Below are positions 13,665-15,629 of a stretch of 15,629 nucleotides of DNA, in pieces. The stretch covers positions 1 to 15,629 of the forward strand of contig DATDXL010000011.1 of assembly GCA_036517235.1 (NCBI GenBank), written 5' to 3'. The notes below the pieces were generated by a model. It searched no databases. It worked only from the letters and a program-made list of their open reading frames with translations, and was not told the DNA's origin. Made by a program: the position numbers and the translations under genes. The DNA is from 2-02-FULL-46-13 sp036517235 (lineage in GTDB: Bacteria > Patescibacteriota > Minisyncoccia > Phycocordibacterales > DSPV01). Every line of letters begins with the position of its first letter. Positions within the stretch are counted from its first letter, which is position 1.

Positions 13665-14768
13665 TTATTGCAAAAAGGGTCCAAACTCAACCCGTGGCTC
13701 TGCGCTTCGCATGGTTTTTATTTTTTGCCGAAGCCGATGGGTATTCCCATGAGAAAGCAGACCAAGGTAGGAATCAAGGACAGCGTCTTTCGGTTGACCG
13801 CTTAACCGGCCAAGCATTCGTCTTTTTGTTGTTGTCCGCAAGACTCGATGACGAGAAAAATGCACCCAGCCCAGAAAGTCAACACCGCTTGCATAGGTCT
13901 TTATAAAAACCTTTTGCGGATGAAGTGAGAGCGCTAGGCGCGTTTTCAAAAACATTGCTACGGTGGGAATAAGATTCTCTAAATAACTCTGGTCTGTGTG
14001 CAAAATCACGAAATCATCAGCATAGCGGATGTAGTACGTCACGTGCAGCGTGTGCTTCACAAATTGGTCAAATTCGTTCATGTAGAGATTTACTAAAAGC
14101 TGAGAAGTGAGATTTCCAAGCGGAAGGCCTGTACCTGTTTTATCTTTTGTATGGAAGCTATCAATGATCATACCCAATAGACCTAAGGTGTGGACATCTT
14201 CGATGTGACGCGCAAGTATTTCTTTCAGAATCCCATGGTCAATGTTCGCAAAAAACTTCCGTATATCGCACTTCAAGACCCACACCGTTCTCGCATGGTT
14301 GTGCGAAGCATCCCGTGCATATTCCCTGAATCTGTTTATTCCGCGATGCGTCCCTTTACCACGTCGGCAGGAGTACGAATCAAAAATAAACGTCCTATCG
14401 AAGTACGGATACAGAACCCGATACATCGCATGGTGCAGCAAACGGTCACGGACAAAAGCGATATGAATATCGCGCGGTTTTGGATCATTTATTTTCACGT
14501 GACGATACGGCCCGTGCCGATACGTTCTCTCTAATAATTCACGGTAAAGCAAAGAGAGATTATCCATGAGGTACACGCGGAATTCCATTACTTCTTTCTG
14601 CCGCTTCTTATCTCTCAAAAATTCCCGCCATGATTCAAGCAGATTATCAATCGAAATGATATGCTCATAGCTATGCAAAAGCCTGCTTCTACTCTCTCTC
14701 TCGTAAACTCCTCGATTCTTCAGTGCATTAAAGAGGGATATTTGCTCTGGCTCTCCATTGTTCCGCAT
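13665..14768 (-). CDS. Diversity-generating retroelement reverse transcriptase
   Basis: This 367-aa enzyme copies template-repeat RNA into adenine-mutagenised cDNA that replaces a variable repeat in a target gene. RT motifs are in order: RDRLLHHAMYRVLYPYFD (107-124), YSCRRGKGTHRGI (132-144), LKCDIRKFFANID with D168 (166-177), GLPLGNLTSQLLVNLYMNEF (214-233), YIRYADDFVIL with D251 and D252 (246-256), and SGVDFLGWVHF (294-304). The GNLTSQ form of motif 4, the short length and the absence of maturase or endonuclease domains mark the DGR clade, not retrons or group II introns. The ATG at 14768 is the only good start upstream of the conserved SYEHIISIDNLLESW, so the 5' end overlaps the avd-like gene on the other strand. 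The glycosyltransferase operon starts 9 nt downstream. Confidence 0.93.
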   Translation of the reverse strand: MRNNGEPEQISLFNALKNRGVYERESRSRLLHSYEHIISIDNLLESWREFLRDKKRQKEVMEFRVYLMDNLSLLYRELLERTYRHGPYRHVKINDPKPRDIHIAFVRDRLLHHAMYRVLYPYFDRTFIFDSYSCRRGKGTHRGINRFREYARDASHNHARTVWVLKCDIRKFFANIDHGILKEILARHIEDVHTLGLLGMIIDSFHTKDKTGTGLPLGNLTSQLLVNLYMNEFDQFVKHTLHVTYYIRYADDFVILHTDQSYLENLIPTVAMFLKTRLALSLHPQKVFIKTYASGVDFLGWVHFSRHRVLRTTTKRRMLGRLSGQPKDAVLDSYLGLLSHGNTHRLRQKIKTMRSAEPRVEFGPFLQ

Positions 14769-15065
14769 ATTGCTAAGAGTACACGGTATACGCTAGGTGT
14801 CCGGATAGAAAATACATTTCTCGATGTATTAGAAAAGACATACACCGCTTATTTTACCAGAAAAGAAACAAAATCCGAAAAGGTGGCGGAGTGTATCCGT
14901 ACGTTGGATATACTGAAGTATCTCATCTCCGTAGCGTGGGAAGGAAAGTGTGTCGGAAACAAACAATTCGAGGATATCGCGCTCAAACTGGAGGAAGCAG
15001 GAAGAAGATTCGGAGCGTGGAAAAAGAGCTTGGAAAACCCAGAAAAGAAAAATCGCGCCGTATAG
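14661..15065 (+). CDS. avd: Avd-like four-helix-bundle DGR accessory protein
   Basis: Avd is a pentameric, basic helical protein that binds the DGR reverse transcriptase and template RNA and is needed for mutagenic retrohoming in phage BPP-1. The 134-aa product matches the bacterial Avd-like family: ILQCIKEGYLLWLSIVPHIA, the hallmark RYTLG (42-46) with RIENTFLDVLE, then TLDILKYLISVAWEGK, and NKQFEDIALKLEEAGRRFGAW (99-120), with a Lys-rich tail. ATG 14661 or ATG 14673 can be the start; both lie inside the 5' end of the reverse transcriptase gene, giving a head-to-head overlap of about 100 bp. It lies antisense between the TR and the RT. Shine-Dalgarno signals are weak for both starts. Confidence 0.88.
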   Translation: MLIAMQKPASTLSLVNSSILQCIKEGYLLWLSIVPHIAKSTRYTLGVRIENTFLDVLEKTYTAYFTRKETKSEKVAECIRTLDILKYLISVAWEGKCVGNKQFEDIALKLEEAGRRFGAWKKSLENPEKKNRAV

Positions 15066-15071
15066 ACGCGA
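15043..15071 (-). terminator. Weak terminator-like hairpin just after the TR
   Basis: On the minus strand TCGCG (15071-15067) pairs with CGCGA (15057-15053) across a 9-nt loop and is followed by TTTTTCTTTTC. Its position, directly downstream of the TR, suggests a 3' end for template RNA or the hairpin often seen next to DGR repeat ends. The stem is only 5 bp. Confidence 0.4.
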
Positions 15072-15077
15072 AAAAAA

Positions 15078-15230
15078 GAAATGACTTTCGAAGGAGGAAT
15101 ACGAACGGATTGTCAGAATTCCACCTGTTCGTAGATTTCGCATTGTTGGCATTGAGCTTCAGCTCATCCGTATCGCGATTGACGTTGAACACGTTCGGGT
15201 CGCCATCACGGTCGGTTTGTATGCCATGCC
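15078..15230 (-). repeat. DGR template repeat (TR); ends approximate
   Basis: One minus-strand frame reads TDRDGDPNVFNVNRDTDELK (15210-15151), then LNANNAKSTNRWNSDNPFVF and LLRKSF. AAC/AAT codons are dense (8 Asn in the 28 codons from FNVN to SDNP), as expected of a template whose adenines are the mutable positions. The W-N-x-D-N and FVFLLRKSF ending is like the repeats of bacterial DGRs known from candidate-phyla genomes. The frame is closed upstream by TAA (15253-15255) and has no good start, so this is not a gene but a non-coding template. It is on the same strand as the reverse transcriptase and 3' to the avd-like gene. Exact borders need comparison with a variable repeat. Confidence 0.75.
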
Positions 15231-15346
15231 ATCTATACTGCCAAAAGCTAAGTTAATTTGTTTTCGCGAGCACAACTCGCACAGCACGACATACCAAGTT
15301 GATTCTTTTTTAAAGAAAACGCACATCCTCTCCGCCAAGCCGTAAC

Positions 15347-15403
15347 CGGACGGACTCTCAACGTACGCCAACTGGAGAGATTTCGGAAAGCCGTAGCCGT
15401 CCG
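15347..15403 (-). ncRNA. Possible folded leader upstream of the TR
   Basis: On the minus strand CGGACGG (15403-15397) can pair with CCGTCCG (15353-15347), enclosing CTCTC (15379-15375) and GAGAG (15359-15355). It lies about 120 bp upstream of the TR. The stretch 15231-15556 has no convincing gene, so a structured 5' part of the template RNA is possible. Confidence 0.3.
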
Positions 15404-15505
15404 ATGCAACCTAACCGCATCCAGAGTATCATGGAAAAATATTTTGAAGAAGTGTTAGAGGGTCAAAGTGTCGGAGTAACAGCACAAAACCAAAGTATCT
15501 ACTGA
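15404..15505 (+). CDS. Doubtful 33-aa ORF in the DGR flank
   Basis: ATG at 15404 (or 15431) opens a short frame ending in TGA. The product, MQPNRIQSIMEKYFEEVLEG and on to NQSIY, is acidic and partly helical. There is no clear ribosome site and no recognised family. It may be chance; it is listed because the rest of 15231-15556 is otherwise empty of genes. Confidence 0.15.
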   Translation: MQPNRIQSIMEKYFEEVLEGQSVGVTAQNQSIY

Positions 15506-15539
15506 TATTCACACATATCCTTAGCGTATTTACGGCTTT

Positions 15540-15557
15540 TGCGGTACCATTACCGCA
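15540..15557. promoter_or_regulatory. Inverted repeat abutting the last start codon
   Basis: TGCGGTA (15540-15546) and TACCGCA (15551-15557) are perfect inverted copies around CCAT; the second copy ends at the A of the ATG. It could be an operator, an RNA hairpin hiding the start, or an element end. Confidence 0.4.
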
Positions 15558-15629
15558 TGAATACATATCATCATCCTAACCGCGCCCTTTCCCAGAAGGA
15601 ATTGGAGGCGCGCAGAGTACAAGCAGTTC
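15557..15629 (+). CDS. N-terminus of an unidentified gene, cut by window edge
   Basis: The frame MNTYHHPNRALSQKELEARR and four more residues is open to the window end. The Lys/Glu/Arg-rich LSQKELEARRVQAV resembles the lead-in to the helix-turn-helix of IS630-type transposases or related HTH proteins. This rests on 24 residues only. If it is a transposase, a mobile element borders the DGR. Confidence 0.35.
   Translation, partial: MNTYHHPNRALSQKELEARRVQAV

Noticed and set aside
13665..14768. Retron or group II intron reverse transcriptase
   Set aside because: There is no maturase or endonuclease domain, no intron RNA ends or msr/msd-like repeats, and motif 4 has the GNLTSQ form with an Avd-like gene and TR adjacent.
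14983..15192. Minus-strand ORF of 69 codons (starting MFNVNRDTDELK with a GTG)
   Set aside because: It is the template repeat read as protein and then runs through antisense avd; there is a stop upstream and no ribosome site, so it is not a gene.
15159..15371. Minus-strand ORF of 70 codons upstream of the TR
   Set aside because: It starts with TTG, has no ribosome site and ends inside the TR in another frame. It may be a decayed relic of a target gene but is not supported as an expressed CDS.
1..15629. CRISPR array, tRNA or rRNA genes
   Set aside because: No regularly spaced direct repeats, cloverleaf-type sequences or rRNA-like segments were recognised by reading; no search tool was run.

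Overview
The window most likely comes from a Patescibacteria (Candidate Phyla Radiation) genome, probably a Parcubacteria-type lineage. This is inference from the gene mix: a diversity-generating retroelement (DGR) of the kind common in that group, short or minimal versions of core enzymes, and a dense glycosyltransferase operon. UGA reads as a normal stop here, for example in the ATGA overlaps, so the code-25 lineages are unlikely. No rRNA, tRNA or CRISPR array was seen.

Left part (1-5100). The 3' part of purD is followed by a strong terminator, a perfect 38-bp palindrome and a divergent prephenate dehydratase/ACT protein (pheA-like), which ends in a second copy of the same terminator. Next is a scar holding a 3' fragment of truB and a small orphan ORF. 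After it come an unrecognised minus-strand protein with a possible zinc site, a very short EPSP-synthase-like protein (292 aa) that keeps almost all the family's catalytic residues, a macrodomain protein, and a VOC-fold protein.

Middle (4707-6280). On the minus strand an ArsR-type regulator, a WaaE-like family 2 glycosyltransferase and the VOC protein form a tight operon. A palindrome of about 30 bp occurs in front of the regulator, at its 3' end and inside the glycosyltransferase gene. A close relative lies upstream of the pheA-like gene. This looks like a small regulon of the ArsR protein.

Right part (6335-15629). A minus-strand operon, read right to left, encodes the DGR reverse transcriptase, a 722-aa double GT4 glycosyltransferase, a GT4, a GtrA flippase-like protein, a shrunken GT-C-like membrane protein, a GT2-methyltransferase fusion and another GT4. 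This is a surface polysaccharide or glycolipid cluster. Two of the GT4 genes carry in-frame palindromic insertions.

Upstream of the reverse transcriptase lies an Avd-like four-helix-bundle gene on the opposite strand. Beyond it, on the reverse transcriptase strand, is an Asn-codon-rich template repeat (TR), preceded by a potentially folded leader. The DGR parts are therefore TR (minus), avd (plus) and RT (minus), with RT and avd overlapping head to head and RT only 9 nt from the sugar-transfer operon. No variable repeat or target gene is visible in the window. The right edge holds the first codons of a plus-strand gene next to a 7-bp inverted repeat.
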